A DNA stretch of 64,000 nucleotides from assembly GCA_934219025.1 (NCBI GenBank), contig CAKQDG010000002.1, positions 1 to 64,000 on the forward strand, in the 5' to 3' direction. Numbering within the stretch: the first letter of the stretch is position 1; the number at the start of each line of letters is the position of its first letter. This stretch comes from an uncultured Prevotella sp. (GTDB lineage Bacteria; Bacteroidota; Bacteroidia; Bacteroidales; Bacteroidaceae). The notes under the pieces were generated by a model. The model was not told where the DNA came from and searched no databases. It was given only the letters and a program-made list of their open reading frames with translations. The translations under genes and the position numbers were made by a program. Below, piece by piece: positions 17,683 through 26,012 of the stretch.

Positions 17683-19359
17683 ATGAAAACTAATATCCTA
17701 AAAATAGCTTTGCTGACAATGGCAGCAATACTGACAACATCATATACCACGGCACAGACTTCTGCTGCAAAGAAGGTTTCTGAAAGCGTGTTCACACTGA
17801 CAACATTCAAAAAAGACGGAAGTCTGCTGGCTTCAAGTCATGGTGTATTTACCAATAATGGAGAAGCAATAAGCAATCTATCACCTTTTATCGGCGCCGA
17901 CAAAGCCGTTGTGATTGACAGCAAAGGAGAAAAACATAATGTAACAAGAATTCTTGGACTGAACGGAATCTATGATGTAGTAAGATTCAAAACGGACGGA
18001 CATAACAAATATGCCACAATAGCAAAAGGACAAACACAAACCGAAGCAAAAATATGGTTGGTTCCATATGCAACTAAATCGGTAAAGCCTTTAATGGCAA
18101 ATATCAAAAGCATTGAGAAATTCATGTCGGACTACTCTTACTATATATTTTCATTTAGCTCAAACGAGAACACCGAAGGTTGTCCGTTTGTTAATGATAA
18201 TGGAGAAGTAATAGGATTATTGCAATCTTCAACAATTAACGAAGATATACACGCTACTGATGCGAAGTTCACGCAATCATTGAAAACTACCGGACTTTCT
18301 GTAAACGATGAGAACTATCGTAAAATAGGTATCCCTGCAGCCCTACCAGATGATAAAGAGCAAGCCTTGCTGGCCCTAATGCTGACAGAGCAATTAGGTG
18401 ATTCTGCCAAATGCGCAGCGACAAGTGAGGATTTCATCAAAAGTTTTCCGGACATCATAGACGGTTATGCAGCCAAAGCACAGCTCGAAGTCAATGCGAA
18501 CAATTTTGATAAAGCAAAATCGACAATGGATAAAGCCCTAAGTGAAGTTAAGGCAAAAGAGGATGCACATTACAACTATGCAAAAATCATATATCTGAAA
18601 GAAATTTACAAGGCTGACATTCCATATGCACAATGGAATCTCGACAAAGCCTTAAATGAAATTACAACAGCATATACATTAAAGCAACTTCCTGTATATA
18701 AAGATTTGGAGGGTCAGATATTTTTTGCAAAAGGGGATTATAACAAAGCATACGACACCTTTATTGGTCTAACAAATACTAATCTTAAAAGTGGAGACCT
18801 TTTTTATAATGCTGCATTATGCAAACAGCAGCTTAAAGCCCCCGATACAGAAATATTGGCTCTTCTTGACAGCGCAGTGAACAATGCTGACACAATAAAT
18901 ATGTATAACTCGGCTAAATACTATCAAATGAGAGCCGAGGTATACAACAGGGCAAAGAACTATCGTCAAGCAGTATTTGACATGACAAGATATGAAATAG
19001 CTTGCGGCGGAAGAGTGAACGCTGAATTTTATTATAACCGCGAACAGCTGGAGGTTAAGGCAAAATTGTTTAAACAGGCTCTAACAGATATCGACAATGC
19101 CATATTCCTGGATACAAAAGAACCAACATATATTGCCGAGAAAGCATCTCTCCAACTTCGCCTAAATTTGTTTAAAGATGCCATAGAAACATCTCAAAAA
19201 TGTATCGACTTGGCACCCGACTTTTCAGACACATACCTCATACTTGGCATTTCGCAAATCAAAACAGGAAACAAAACTGATGGATTAAGAAACCTGAACA
19301 AAGCAAAAGACATGGGTAATTCTCAAGCACAGTCAATCATTGAAAAATACTCAAAATAG
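17683..19359 (+). CDS. Secreted protein with an inactive trypsin-like domain and TPR repeats
   Basis: A 558-residue protein with a signal peptide ending TTAQ (about residue 25). Residues 30-205 look like a trypsin/HtrA-type fold: VFTLTTFKKDGSLLASSHGV, GVFTNNGEAISNLSPFIGAD, and NTEGCPFVNDNGEVIGLL. In active enzymes the second carries the catalytic His and the third is GNSGGP with the catalytic Ser. Here neither residue is present, so it is probably a non-catalytic relative. From about residue 215 to the end there are several TPR-like helix pairs (for example FFAKGDYNKAYDTFIGLTN, DLAPDFSDTYLILGISQ). It follows recN by 14 bp. A periplasmic scaffold or sensor role is possible but unproven. Confidence 0.75.
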   Translation: MKTNILKIALLTMAAILTTSYTTAQTSAAKKVSESVFTLTTFKKDGSLLASSHGVFTNNGEAISNLSPFIGADKAVVIDSKGEKHNVTRILGLNGIYDVVRFKTDGHNKYATIAKGQTQTEAKIWLVPYATKSVKPLMANIKSIEKFMSDYSYYIFSFSSNENTEGCPFVNDNGEVIGLLQSSTINEDIHATDAKFTQSLKTTGLSVNDENYRKIGIPAALPDDKEQALLALMLTEQLGDSAKCAATSEDFIKSFPDIIDGYAAKAQLEVNANNFDKAKSTMDKALSEVKAKEDAHYNYAKIIYLKEIYKADIPYAQWNLDKALNEITTAYTLKQLPVYKDLEGQIFFAKGDYNKAYDTFIGLTNTNLKSGDLFYNAALCKQQLKAPDTEILALLDSAVNNADTINMYNSAKYYQMRAEVYNRAKNYRQAVFDMTRYEIACGGRVNAEFYYNREQLEVKAKLFKQALTDIDNAIFLDTKEPTYIAEKASLQLRLNLFKDAIETSQKCIDLAPDFSDTYLILGISQIKTGNKTDGLRNLNKAKDMGNSQAQSIIEKYSK

Positions 19360-19370
19360 ACAAATGTTAT

Positions 19371-19796
19371 ATGGGCAAGAAAAAGAGAATCATTATATCC
19401 ATTGGCAGCAACTTCAACCAAAAGGTGAATATCGACTTTGCAAAAAGACAACTGGCAACAGTCCTTGGAAATGACATCGTCTTCTCTAAGGAAATATGGA
19501 CTATGCCGGTGGGAATAGAATCAGACAAATTCATAAACTGCATTTGCGTTTCTTCAACCAATCATACATTCACCCAAATGAAAAATGCTTTTAAACACAT
19601 AGAAAAACAATGCGGCAGAAGCAAGAAGAACAATAGGGAAAATATAATTCCATTGGATGTTGACATTCTGATGTATGGGGATGAAAAATTCCACAATGAT
19701 GACTGGAGCAGAGAATATATAAAAAAACTTATCGGTGACTTTGAAAACGAAAAGGACAATCTTATTTTGGACCCAACAATAAATGTAAAGGAATGA
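19371..19796 (+). CDS. folK: Folate-synthesis pyrophosphokinase-like protein (HPPK family)
   Basis: A 141-residue protein of the 6-hydroxymethyl-7,8-dihydropterin pyrophosphokinase family, which transfers pyrophosphate from ATP in folate synthesis. Visible motifs are IIISIGSN near the start, FINCICVSSTNHT in the middle, and IIPLDVDILMYGDE near residue 100. The usual signature reads R-x-x-D-L-D-I/V-D; here the Arg is replaced by Ile-Pro while the two Asp remain. It is somewhat shorter than E. coli FolK (159 residues). Its stop overlaps the next start by 4 bp (ATGA). It could be a diverged or specialised paralogue. Confidence 0.75.
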   Translation: MGKKKRIIISIGSNFNQKVNIDFAKRQLATVLGNDIVFSKEIWTMPVGIESDKFINCICVSSTNHTFTQMKNAFKHIEKQCGRSKKNNRENIIPLDVDILMYGDEKFHNDDWSREYIKKLIGDFENEKDNLILDPTINVKE

Positions 19797-21076
19797 ATAT
19801 AAAAATATCACTGGCTGTAATGGCAACAGTCTTATGCACAACAAGCAAAGCACAGGACTTCAACAAGTATTTTACCGACAACACGCTACGCATAAACTTT
19901 ATACTTGGCGGCAATCAGAACAAAGAAGATATACTTATTGAAAATCTGCAGGCTATGCCCAAATGGTATGGAAGAAAAAACAATCTTTCAGAATTCCCAG
20001 TAGAAGGCAATGCGCAGTACGAACTAAAAGACCACAAGACTGGAACAACTATATACAGAAACTCACTCTCCACTCTATTCCAGGAATGGCAAACGTATCC
20101 TGAAGCAAAACAGACTAACCGTTCGTTTGAAAATGTGATATTGACACCAATGCCCAAAGATACTGTAGACTTGTCTATATATATCAGAAACAACAGGCGA
20201 GAGGTTATAAAATCAATGACAGAGACTATTGTGCCAAATGATATTCTCATAAGAAAATCTGGAAAAGACATAACACCATACACGGTTATACAAACTGCAA
20301 AAGATACAACTAAATGCATTCATATAGCATTTCTTGCAGAAGGCTACACGGAAAAGGAAATGGACAAATTTCTCTCTGACGCACAAATAGCCACTGAAGC
20401 AATATTCTCTCACGAACCTTTCAAAACTTACAGAGAAAGATTTAATATCGTTGCTGTAAAATCACCGTCAAAAGAAAGCGGAACAAGTGTTCCAAGAATG
20501 AATATATGGAAGAATACTGCTCTCGGTACGAATTTTGACACATTTTACAGCGAAAGATATCTTACGACGCTCAATCTGAACAAGGTTCACGACTGGCTTG
20601 CCGGAACGCCATACGAACATATCATAATACTTGTCAACACTGATGTATATGGCGGAGGAGGAATATTAAACTTCTATAACCTGGTGTCTACCGGACATAA
20701 ATACTACAAGCCGGTTACAGTTCACGAATTTGGACATAGCTTTGCTGGCCTTGCCGACGAATATGCTTACGAAAACGAACCATTGGAAATGTATCCCAAA
20801 GACATTGAACCTTGGGAAGCAAACATTACAACACTGGTGGACTTTAAGGGAAAATGGGAAAAACTAATTAAAAAGGGAACTACCGTACCAACGCCAATCA
20901 GCAAAAAAGAAGAAACTATAAAAAATAAAGTTGGACTGTTTCAAGGTGCAGGTTATAATACAAAAGACATATACAGAGGGGTGCAGGACTGCAGAATGAA
21001 AACAAACTCATACCCTGAATTCTGCATCGTGTGCAGGAATGCCATTGAGAAATTAATAAAATTCTATACAGAATAA
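19793..21076 (+). CDS. Secreted M64 family metallopeptidase
   Basis: A 427-residue protein with a signal peptide (IKISLAVMATVLCTTSKAQ). The mature N-terminal domain of about 130 residues is beta-rich. The peptidase domain follows, with HIAFLAEGYTEKEMDKFL and the zinc site HEFGHSFAGLADEY (about residue 313), where the two His and the later Asp/Glu match the HExxH-type metzincin pattern. The M64 family was founded on an IgA1 peptidase of Clostridium ramosum, and members are frequent in gut and oral Bacteroidetes. The real substrate is unknown. It is translationally coupled to folK by a 4-bp overlap, probably from operon position rather than function. Confidence 0.88.
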   Translation: MNIKISLAVMATVLCTTSKAQDFNKYFTDNTLRINFILGGNQNKEDILIENLQAMPKWYGRKNNLSEFPVEGNAQYELKDHKTGTTIYRNSLSTLFQEWQTYPEAKQTNRSFENVILTPMPKDTVDLSIYIRNNRREVIKSMTETIVPNDILIRKSGKDITPYTVIQTAKDTTKCIHIAFLAEGYTEKEMDKFLSDAQIATEAIFSHEPFKTYRERFNIVAVKSPSKESGTSVPRMNIWKNTALGTNFDTFYSERYLTTLNLNKVHDWLAGTPYEHIIILVNTDVYGGGGILNFYNLVSTGHKYYKPVTVHEFGHSFAGLADEYAYENEPLEMYPKDIEPWEANITTLVDFKGKWEKLIKKGTTVPTPISKKEETIKNKVGLFQGAGYNTKDIYRGVQDCRMKTNSYPEFCIVCRNAIEKLIKFYTE

Positions 21077-21095
21077 CCGATTTCTGAAAAAGTAG

Positions 21096-21701
21096 ATGAA
21101 GATAAAGTATATATTTGTTATTGCACTCACACTCGGCTTTCATCCAAAAGCAAACGGACAAGCCATTCAAGATTTGTCGGACAAAGAATTACTTGCAAAC
21201 GGCATTGAATACTTTGGAAGCGGAAAATACAGAGAGGCTCTCAATATACTTACAAAATTAGACAAGAAATATAAGCTCAATCCAAGATTTAAAGCATACA
21301 TTGGGTTGTGTCATTACTATGAATGGAACTACAAAGAAGCATGCAAATATCTGGATTTATGCATAAACGACATAGAAATTTATGCACCTCACGAAAGAAG
21401 CATTTATTACTTTGCAAATGCAGAAAGCCATTTTAATCTGGAAGAATACAAAAAGGCTATTCCTATTTACGAAAAGCAACTCAACGTTTGCTACGACAAA
21501 GAAAAAGGCGATGTGTTCTTCCACCTTGCTTACTGCTATATGAACTCTTGCGAATGGGAAAATGCCCTAGACAATCTAAACTCTGCCCTACTCTATTATG
21601 AACGTTTCGGTTATCCGCAAAACAAAAAGACAAGAATAATACAAATAACAAAAATGATAAAAGGGTGCAAAAAGGAAATTCGTAACAAAACAGAAAAGTA
21701 A
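21096..21701 (+). CDS. Secreted TPR-repeat protein
   Basis: A 201-residue protein with a signal peptide (KIKYIFVIALTLGFHPKANG). The rest is made of about four TPR-type helix pairs: LLANGIEYFGSGKYREALNI, AYIGLCHYYEWNYKEACKYL, YFANAESHFNLEEYKKAIPI and FHLAYCYMNSCEWENALDNL. The C-terminus is basic. TPR proteins of this size usually bind partner proteins. It lies 19 bp after the M64 peptidase gene and ends the plus-strand run that began with dnaN. No specific function can be assigned. Confidence 0.8.
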   Translation: MKIKYIFVIALTLGFHPKANGQAIQDLSDKELLANGIEYFGSGKYREALNILTKLDKKYKLNPRFKAYIGLCHYYEWNYKEACKYLDLCINDIEIYAPHERSIYYFANAESHFNLEEYKKAIPIYEKQLNVCYDKEKGDVFFHLAYCYMNSCEWENALDNLNSALLYYERFGYPQNKKTRIIQITKMIKGCKKEIRNKTEK

Positions 21702-21738
21702 GCATAATTTATCAAGCAAGAAATTTTAAGTAAAAATG

Positions 21739-21769
21739 TTTGCAGAAAGAGAAAATAACACTACCTTTG
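21739..21769 (+). promoter_or_regulatory. Strong promoter of the structured RNA upstream of ribE
   Basis: TTTG (21739-21742), a 19-bp spacer and TACCTTTG (21762-21769) match the Bacteroidetes consensus at every defined position. Transcription should start near 21775-21777, exactly where the 5' arm of the RNA's terminal stem begins. Confidence 0.75.
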
Positions 21770-21775
21770 CAACAG

Positions 21776-21983
21776 ATTAAAAAGACAAAAGGAATAAGAC
21801 CGTATCGGTTAGATCGGGATACTCATCAATATAAAACGAAAACCGAGATGATTTCTTTTGCTAATGGCGGGCCACATGTCTTGGCAACAAGATTAGCTGT
21901 AAAGCCGGTGGATTACAAAGGCGGAGAACTCTCAAATCTTACTAGCTCGGAGTTTCATCACATCACGGTGCGGTCTTTTTAAT
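21776..21983 (+). ncRNA. Structured RNA of unknown class (riboswitch-like leader or 6S-like sRNA)
   Basis: The interval between the promoter and ribE folds in several ways that chance would rarely give. A closing stem of 12 bp pairs AAGACCGTATCG (21796-21807) with CGGTGCGGTCTT (21966-21977), with two G-U pairs, and a T run follows. Alternatively the very 5' end, ATTAAAAAGAC (21776-21786), pairs perfectly with GTCTTTTTAAT (21973-21983). These two stems compete. In the middle, GCTAA and TTAGC plus TCTTG and CAAGA (21860-21897) form a hairpin capped by a GCAA tetraloop. A third stem pairs AACTC with GAGTT (about 21929-21955). An 80-codon frame from 21740 covers the region, but its ATG lies inside the promoter, so it is not a gene. 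I could not match TPP, FMN, cobalamin, SAM, lysine or glycine riboswitches. Confidence 0.6.
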
Positions 21984-21985
21984 AT

Positions 21986-22029
21986 AAGCGGTGAATCCTA
22001 TACTATGAATACAGGAGACACCGCTTTTT
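21986..22029 (+). terminator. Intrinsic terminator between the structured RNA and ribE
   Basis: AAGCGGTG (21986-21993) pairs with CACCGCTT (22019-22026). An inner TCCT/AGGA match extends the stem, and a run of five T follows. It lies 38 bp before the ribE start, so it either ends the RNA or acts as an attenuator for ribE. Confidence 0.75.
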
Positions 22030-22066
22030 CAATAAATATTGTTTAACATAAAAGGATTAAGAAAAG

Positions 22067-22669
22067 ATGTTCTCTGGAATTATTGAAGAATTTGCAACAT
22101 TAACTGAAATAAAGAAATATGGAGGAAACATTGATTTCACATTAAAATGTTCGTTTGTTGACGAGTTGAAAATAGACCAAAGTATTTCGCATAATGGGGT
22201 TTGCCTTACAGTGATAAAAATCAAAGACAATACATATACCGTTACGGCTATGAGCGAAACATTAAGCAGAACAAACCTTGGCTTGCTCAATGTAGGAGAC
22301 AAAGTCAATATTGAGCGTTCTATGCTTATGAACGGAAGGCTTGACGGGCATATTGTTCAAGGACATGTTGATGAAACAGCAAAATGCATAGATATGAAAG
22401 ATGCTGACGGAAGCACGTATTTTACATTTGAGTATAAGGCTGACAGAGAAATGGCAAAACGCGGATACTTTACCGTTGATAAAGGAAGCGTAACAGTAAA
22501 TGGTGTTTCTCTTACTGTCTGCAATCCGACGGACAATACCTTTACTGTTGCCATCATACCATATACACGGGAACATACAAACTTCTGCGACATTAAAATT
22601 GGTTCTGTTGTCAACATAGAATTTGATATTCTTGGAAAATACATTGCAAGATTGAAAAATTTTGAATAA
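22067..22669 (+). CDS. ribE: Riboflavin synthase, alpha subunit
   Basis: A 200-residue protein of normal length that converts two molecules of 6,7-dimethyl-8-ribityllumazine to riboflavin and a pyrimidine. It starts with the invariant MFSGIIEE (MFTGIIEE in most species). The two similar barrel halves are visible: SISHNGVCLTVIKI with DGHIVQGHVDETA in the first, then GSVTVNGVSLTVCNPTDN and IPYTREHTNF in the second. It follows the structured RNA and a terminator, so expression may be controlled in the leader, although no FMN riboswitch consensus was found. Confidence 0.96.
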   Translation: MFSGIIEEFATLTEIKKYGGNIDFTLKCSFVDELKIDQSISHNGVCLTVIKIKDNTYTVTAMSETLSRTNLGLLNVGDKVNIERSMLMNGRLDGHIVQGHVDETAKCIDMKDADGSTYFTFEYKADREMAKRGYFTVDKGSVTVNGVSLTVCNPTDNTFTVAIIPYTREHTNFCDIKIGSVVNIEFDILGKYIARLKNFE

Positions 22670-22681
22670 TCATATATAAAA

Positions 22682-24214
22682 ATGGAAGCGAATCACAAAA
22701 TAAACAAAGTTGGACTTCGCAATCTCCATATGGAGGACTACGACCAATTAGCACGATCGTTCAAGCGTATATACGCAGACCACGACGTTTTTTGGACAAA
22801 AGAACAGATAAAGAAGCTCATCACAATTTTTCCGGAAGGTCAAGTGGTGATAATTGTCGATGACAAGATCGTGGGATGTGCCCTATCAATAATTGTGGAC
22901 TACAATATGGTAAAGGGTGATCACACATACGCTCAAGTTACAGGAAACGAAACTTTCAACACCCATAATCCAAAAGGAAATATCCTATACGGAATAGAAG
23001 TGTTTATACATCCAGACTATCGTGGGTTGCGCCTTGCCAGAAGAATGTATGAATACAGAAAGGAACTTTGCGAAAAACTGAACCTGAAGGCAATAATGTT
23101 TGGCGGCAGAATACCGAATTACTATAAGTATTCCGACACGATGCGCCCAAAGGAGTATATTGACAAAGTGCGCTCAAGAGAAATCTACGATCCTGTACTA
23201 ACATTCCAGCTGAGCAACGATTTTCATGTAAGACGAGTGATAAGAAACTACCTGCCAAACGATGAGGAGTCAAGACATTGCGCTACATTACTACAATGGG
23301 ATAACATATATTATCAACCACCAACCGACTCTTACGTTGAACGACGCCCAACAGTCAGGATAGGATGTGTTCAGTGGCAGATGCGTTCATATCATTCCGT
23401 TGATGATGTCTTTGAACAAGTAGAATTCTTTGTTGATGCCGTTTCTGACTACAAAAGCGACTTTATTCTGTTCCCGGAATATTTCAATGCCCCGCTTATG
23501 GCAAAATACAATGATATGGGAGAAGCACAATCCATACGTGCACTTGCTGAATACACAGAAAAGATAAGAGACAGATTCATCGAACTTGCCATCAGCTATA
23601 ATATCAATATCATTACCGGAAGCATGCCATACGTCAAAGACGATGGTCTCTACAATGTTGGCTTCTTGTGCAGACGCGACGGTTCTTATGAAATGTATGA
23701 AAAGATTCATGTTACACCGGATGAGCAGAAGAGTTGGGGACTAAGCGGCGGAAACACAGTAAAGACCTTTGATACAGACTGCGGCAAAGTAGGCATACTT
23801 ATTTGCTATGATGTGGAATTCCCAGAGCTTTCACGTATAATGGCAGAAGATGGAATGCAAATTCTATTCGTGCCGTTTATGACCGATACCCAGAATGCAT
23901 ACTCTCGTGTAAGGGTTTGCGCACAGGCACGAGCAATAGAAAATGAATGTTACGTTGCCATAGCAGGAAGTGTAGGCAATCTTCCACGCGTTCACAATAT
24001 GGATATACAGTATGCACAATCAGCAGTGTTCACGCCATGCGACTTTGCTTTCCCAAATGACGGCAAACGCGCAGAAGCGACACCAAATACAGAAATGATT
24101 CTTGTATCTGATGTGGACTTGAACTTACTAAACGAGCTACATACGTATGGCAGTGTTCGAAATTTGCGCGACAGGAGGAACGATTTGTATGAATTGAAAA
24201 TGAAAAGGAAATAA
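22682..24214 (+). CDS. GNAT acetyltransferase / carbon-nitrogen hydrolase fusion
   Basis: A 510-residue two-domain protein. Residues 1-200 are a GNAT acetyltransferase (VGLRNLHMEDYDQLARSF; acetyl-CoA loop region VFIHPDYRGLRLARRMYEYR). Residues 225-510 are a nitrilase-type amidohydrolase with the Glu-Lys-Cys triad: Glu in LFPEYF (about 264), Lys in YEKIHVTPDEQ (about 341) and Cys in ILICYDVEFPEL (about 375). Such fusions are known in many bacteria, but their substrate is unclear. It starts 12 bp after ribE, so it is cotranscribed, and it ends at a strong terminator. A link to flavin metabolism is not implied by the domains. Confidence 0.9.
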   Translation: MEANHKINKVGLRNLHMEDYDQLARSFKRIYADHDVFWTKEQIKKLITIFPEGQVVIIVDDKIVGCALSIIVDYNMVKGDHTYAQVTGNETFNTHNPKGNILYGIEVFIHPDYRGLRLARRMYEYRKELCEKLNLKAIMFGGRIPNYYKYSDTMRPKEYIDKVRSREIYDPVLTFQLSNDFHVRRVIRNYLPNDEESRHCATLLQWDNIYYQPPTDSYVERRPTVRIGCVQWQMRSYHSVDDVFEQVEFFVDAVSDYKSDFILFPEYFNAPLMAKYNDMGEAQSIRALAEYTEKIRDRFIELAISYNINIITGSMPYVKDDGLYNVGFLCRRDGSYEMYEKIHVTPDEQKSWGLSGGNTVKTFDTDCGKVGILICYDVEFPELSRIMAEDGMQILFVPFMTDTQNAYSRVRVCAQARAIENECYVAIAGSVGNLPRVHNMDIQYAQSAVFTPCDFAFPNDGKRAEATPNTEMILVSDVDLNLLNELHTYGSVRNLRDRRNDLYELKMKRK

Positions 24215-24222
24215 GCATCATG

Positions 24223-24263
24223 AAAAAGACCGCAATAAATCAACTATATTGCGGCCTTTTTTT
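24223..24263 (+). terminator. Intrinsic terminator after the GNAT-nitrilase gene
   Basis: CCGCAATA (24230-24237) pairs with TATTGCGG (24247-24254). The flanking AAAAAG and CTTTTTT extend the stem, and a T tract runs to 24263. The A-rich left arm makes it usable for the convergent DUF4301 gene as well. Confidence 0.85.
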
Positions 24264-24278
24264 ACACTCTCAAAAATA

Positions 24279-25796
24279 TTACTGGTGCTGTTCCCTCAGC
24301 AAATCGTTCACGGTTTTAACTGGGTTAAAGGTTGAAAGAGGAACTTCAACAAAAACAGTATTCCAATCACTCATTGCTCCATTCCATAACCCTGGAAGTT
24401 CAAGAGCTTTAAGATCCTTGCCATTCTTGCTCTTGCTACTGATAAAACCTGTTGTACGGTCTACATAATCGGGCAAGTTAAACTTCTCTCCTTTATAATT
24501 CTTTACAGCACAAACCAAGTCAACAGGATTAAAGTGAGTGCCATCGGTAAACATTTTCATATATTCAGTATTACTCTTGTCTATCTGACTACTCTCAAGT
24601 ATCTGTAAGCTCACCGTACCATCCTGATTATATGTCAAGAACGGACCACCGCCAGGTTCCCCAACATTCTTCACCACTCCACATACACGCATTGGTCTGT
24701 CAAGTTTCTTCTTGAGATAATCGGCAAGTGCAACATCATCCAATTCATCAATATTTGATTTGCGACAACACAGATCAGAGTAAAGGAATTGTGAAATCTC
24801 GACAAGTTCATCATGACTACAATTACCTGTTTCAAGTTTTTTGAGATGGTCAAAAGTCTTACTCTGCAGAGAAACCAACACACCTGCAATAACTTGCTTA
24901 TACGTAACAGTATCTTTCTTCAATCTGTCAGGCACCACATTATCTATATTCTTCACGAATATGATATCAGCAGGAATCTCGTTCAGATTTTCAATCAAAG
25001 CCCCATGACCACCTGGGCGGAATAACAATGATCCGTCGGCATTTCTGAAAGGAGTGTCGTCTGGATTCACAGCTATAGTGTCGGTACTTGGCTTCTGTTC
25101 GGAGAAAGAAATATCATACTTAACATTATATATCCCTTCATATTTACCCTTTGTCTCAGCCACTTTCCTTTCAAAGAGAGCTCTATGCTCAGGACTGACA
25201 GTATAGTGAATATGCACCACACCATTACTGTCGGCATACAAAGCGCCTTCTACAAGATGCTCTTCAAGTGGGGTGCGAGCTCCATCTTCATATTTATGAA
25301 ACAGCAACAATCCCTTGGGCAGTTGTCCGTAATTGAGTCCTTTTCCTTCAAGAAGATTGGCAACAACAGCCTTGTAATTACCTTCAGCCATCAATGTTTT
25401 AATGTCCTTTCCCTCGTTTTTCATGCACATATCATCCAGCGCTGAAAAGAAAGCGAAATTCTCGATATTACTGAAAAAAGACTTTTCAAAGTCTGTTGTA
25501 GGTGCATCATAATCAGCGTCAAGAAAAGCGAACATGTTTTTGAACATTCGGCTGGCAGCACCACTGGCAGGTACAAACTTAACAATTTTCTTGCCCGTAT
25601 TCTTGTATTTTTCCCAAGCATCCGAATACTTCACAACAGCATCGTCTGTTGTTAATAAAATTCCATTACCGATACTGGCAGCAGCATCAAGTTTAAGGAA
25701 AGGGAAACCTGTTTTAAACTCATTCAATTGCTTTTCAATCTGGGCTTCAGAGATGCCTTTTGCAGCAATTTGTTCTAAATCTTTCTGCGATAACAT
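24279..25796 (-). CDS. DUF4301 family protein
   Basis: The start is set at 25796 (MLSQKDLEQIAAKGIS), giving 505 residues; the frame extends 15 codons further without support. The protein matches DUF4301, a family found mainly in Bacteroidetes. Conserved pieces are KFVPASGAASRMFKNMFAFL (about residues 65-85), FHKYEDGARTPLEEHLVEGA, LLFRPGGHGALIENLNEIPA, IIFVKNIDNVVPD and FLTYNQDGTVSLQILESSQI. The G-rich and Asp-containing motifs recall sugar-nucleotidyltransferases, but no activity is established. It is convergent with the GNAT-nitrilase gene and divergent from relA. Confidence 0.85.
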   Translation of the reverse strand: MLSQKDLEQIAAKGISEAQIEKQLNEFKTGFPFLKLDAAASIGNGILLTTDDAVVKYSDAWEKYKNTGKKIVKFVPASGAASRMFKNMFAFLDADYDAPTTDFEKSFFSNIENFAFFSALDDMCMKNEGKDIKTLMAEGNYKAVVANLLEGKGLNYGQLPKGLLLFHKYEDGARTPLEEHLVEGALYADSNGVVHIHYTVSPEHRALFERKVAETKGKYEGIYNVKYDISFSEQKPSTDTIAVNPDDTPFRNADGSLLFRPGGHGALIENLNEIPADIIFVKNIDNVVPDRLKKDTVTYKQVIAGVLVSLQSKTFDHLKKLETGNCSHDELVEISQFLYSDLCCRKSNIDELDDVALADYLKKKLDRPMRVCGVVKNVGEPGGGPFLTYNQDGTVSLQILESSQIDKSNTEYMKMFTDGTHFNPVDLVCAVKNYKGEKFNLPDYVDRTTGFISSKSKNGKDLKALELPGLWNGAMSDWNTVFVEVPLSTFNPVKTVNDLLREQHQ

Positions 25797-25863
25797 AAGT
25801 ATTATTTTTAAAAGTTTTTCAATACAAAACAGAAGTCCCAAAGGATACTGTTTTTGACCAATG

Positions 25864-25871
25864 CAAATGTA
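25864..25871 (-). promoter_or_regulatory. Putative promoter (-7 box) of the DUF4301 gene
   Basis: On the minus strand this reads TACATTTG, a full match to TAnnTTTG, about 70 bp before the start codon. A TTTG lies 25 bp further upstream, which is longer than the usual 19-20 bp spacing. Confidence 0.45.
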
Positions 25872-25965
25872 ATGCTTTTTTGCCTAAAAGCTTTACCAAA
25901 TTATTTATTTTTTCTTTTTTTCATCAAATAATAATAGCGAGTACATATAAAACGCGTAATTTTAT

Positions 25966-25973
25966 TACCTTTG
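25966..25973 (+). promoter_or_regulatory. Putative relA promoter (-7 box)
   Basis: TACCTTTG matches TAnnTTTG. It overlaps the TTG at 25971 that would extend the relA frame upstream. This rules that start out and favours 26013 or 26019. Confidence 0.55.
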
Positions 25974-26012
25974 CAAGAGATATATCGGCATAGGCCAAAC
26001 AACATAACAAAA

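Noticed and set aside
21740-21982. 80-codon reading frame upstream of ribE
   Set aside because: Its ATG lies inside the -33 region of a consensus promoter, so the start would not be transcribed. The frame covers a strongly structured RNA and resembles no protein.
21776-22066. FMN, TPP or cobalamin riboswitch before ribE
   Set aside because: The conserved cores of these aptamers are absent. The GGAGAC near 22013 recalls a B12 box only by chance and is part of a terminator stem.
25971-26012. Upstream TTG start for relA
   Set aside because: The TTG is part of the promoter -7 box TACCTTTG. Starts at 26013 or 26019 follow it.
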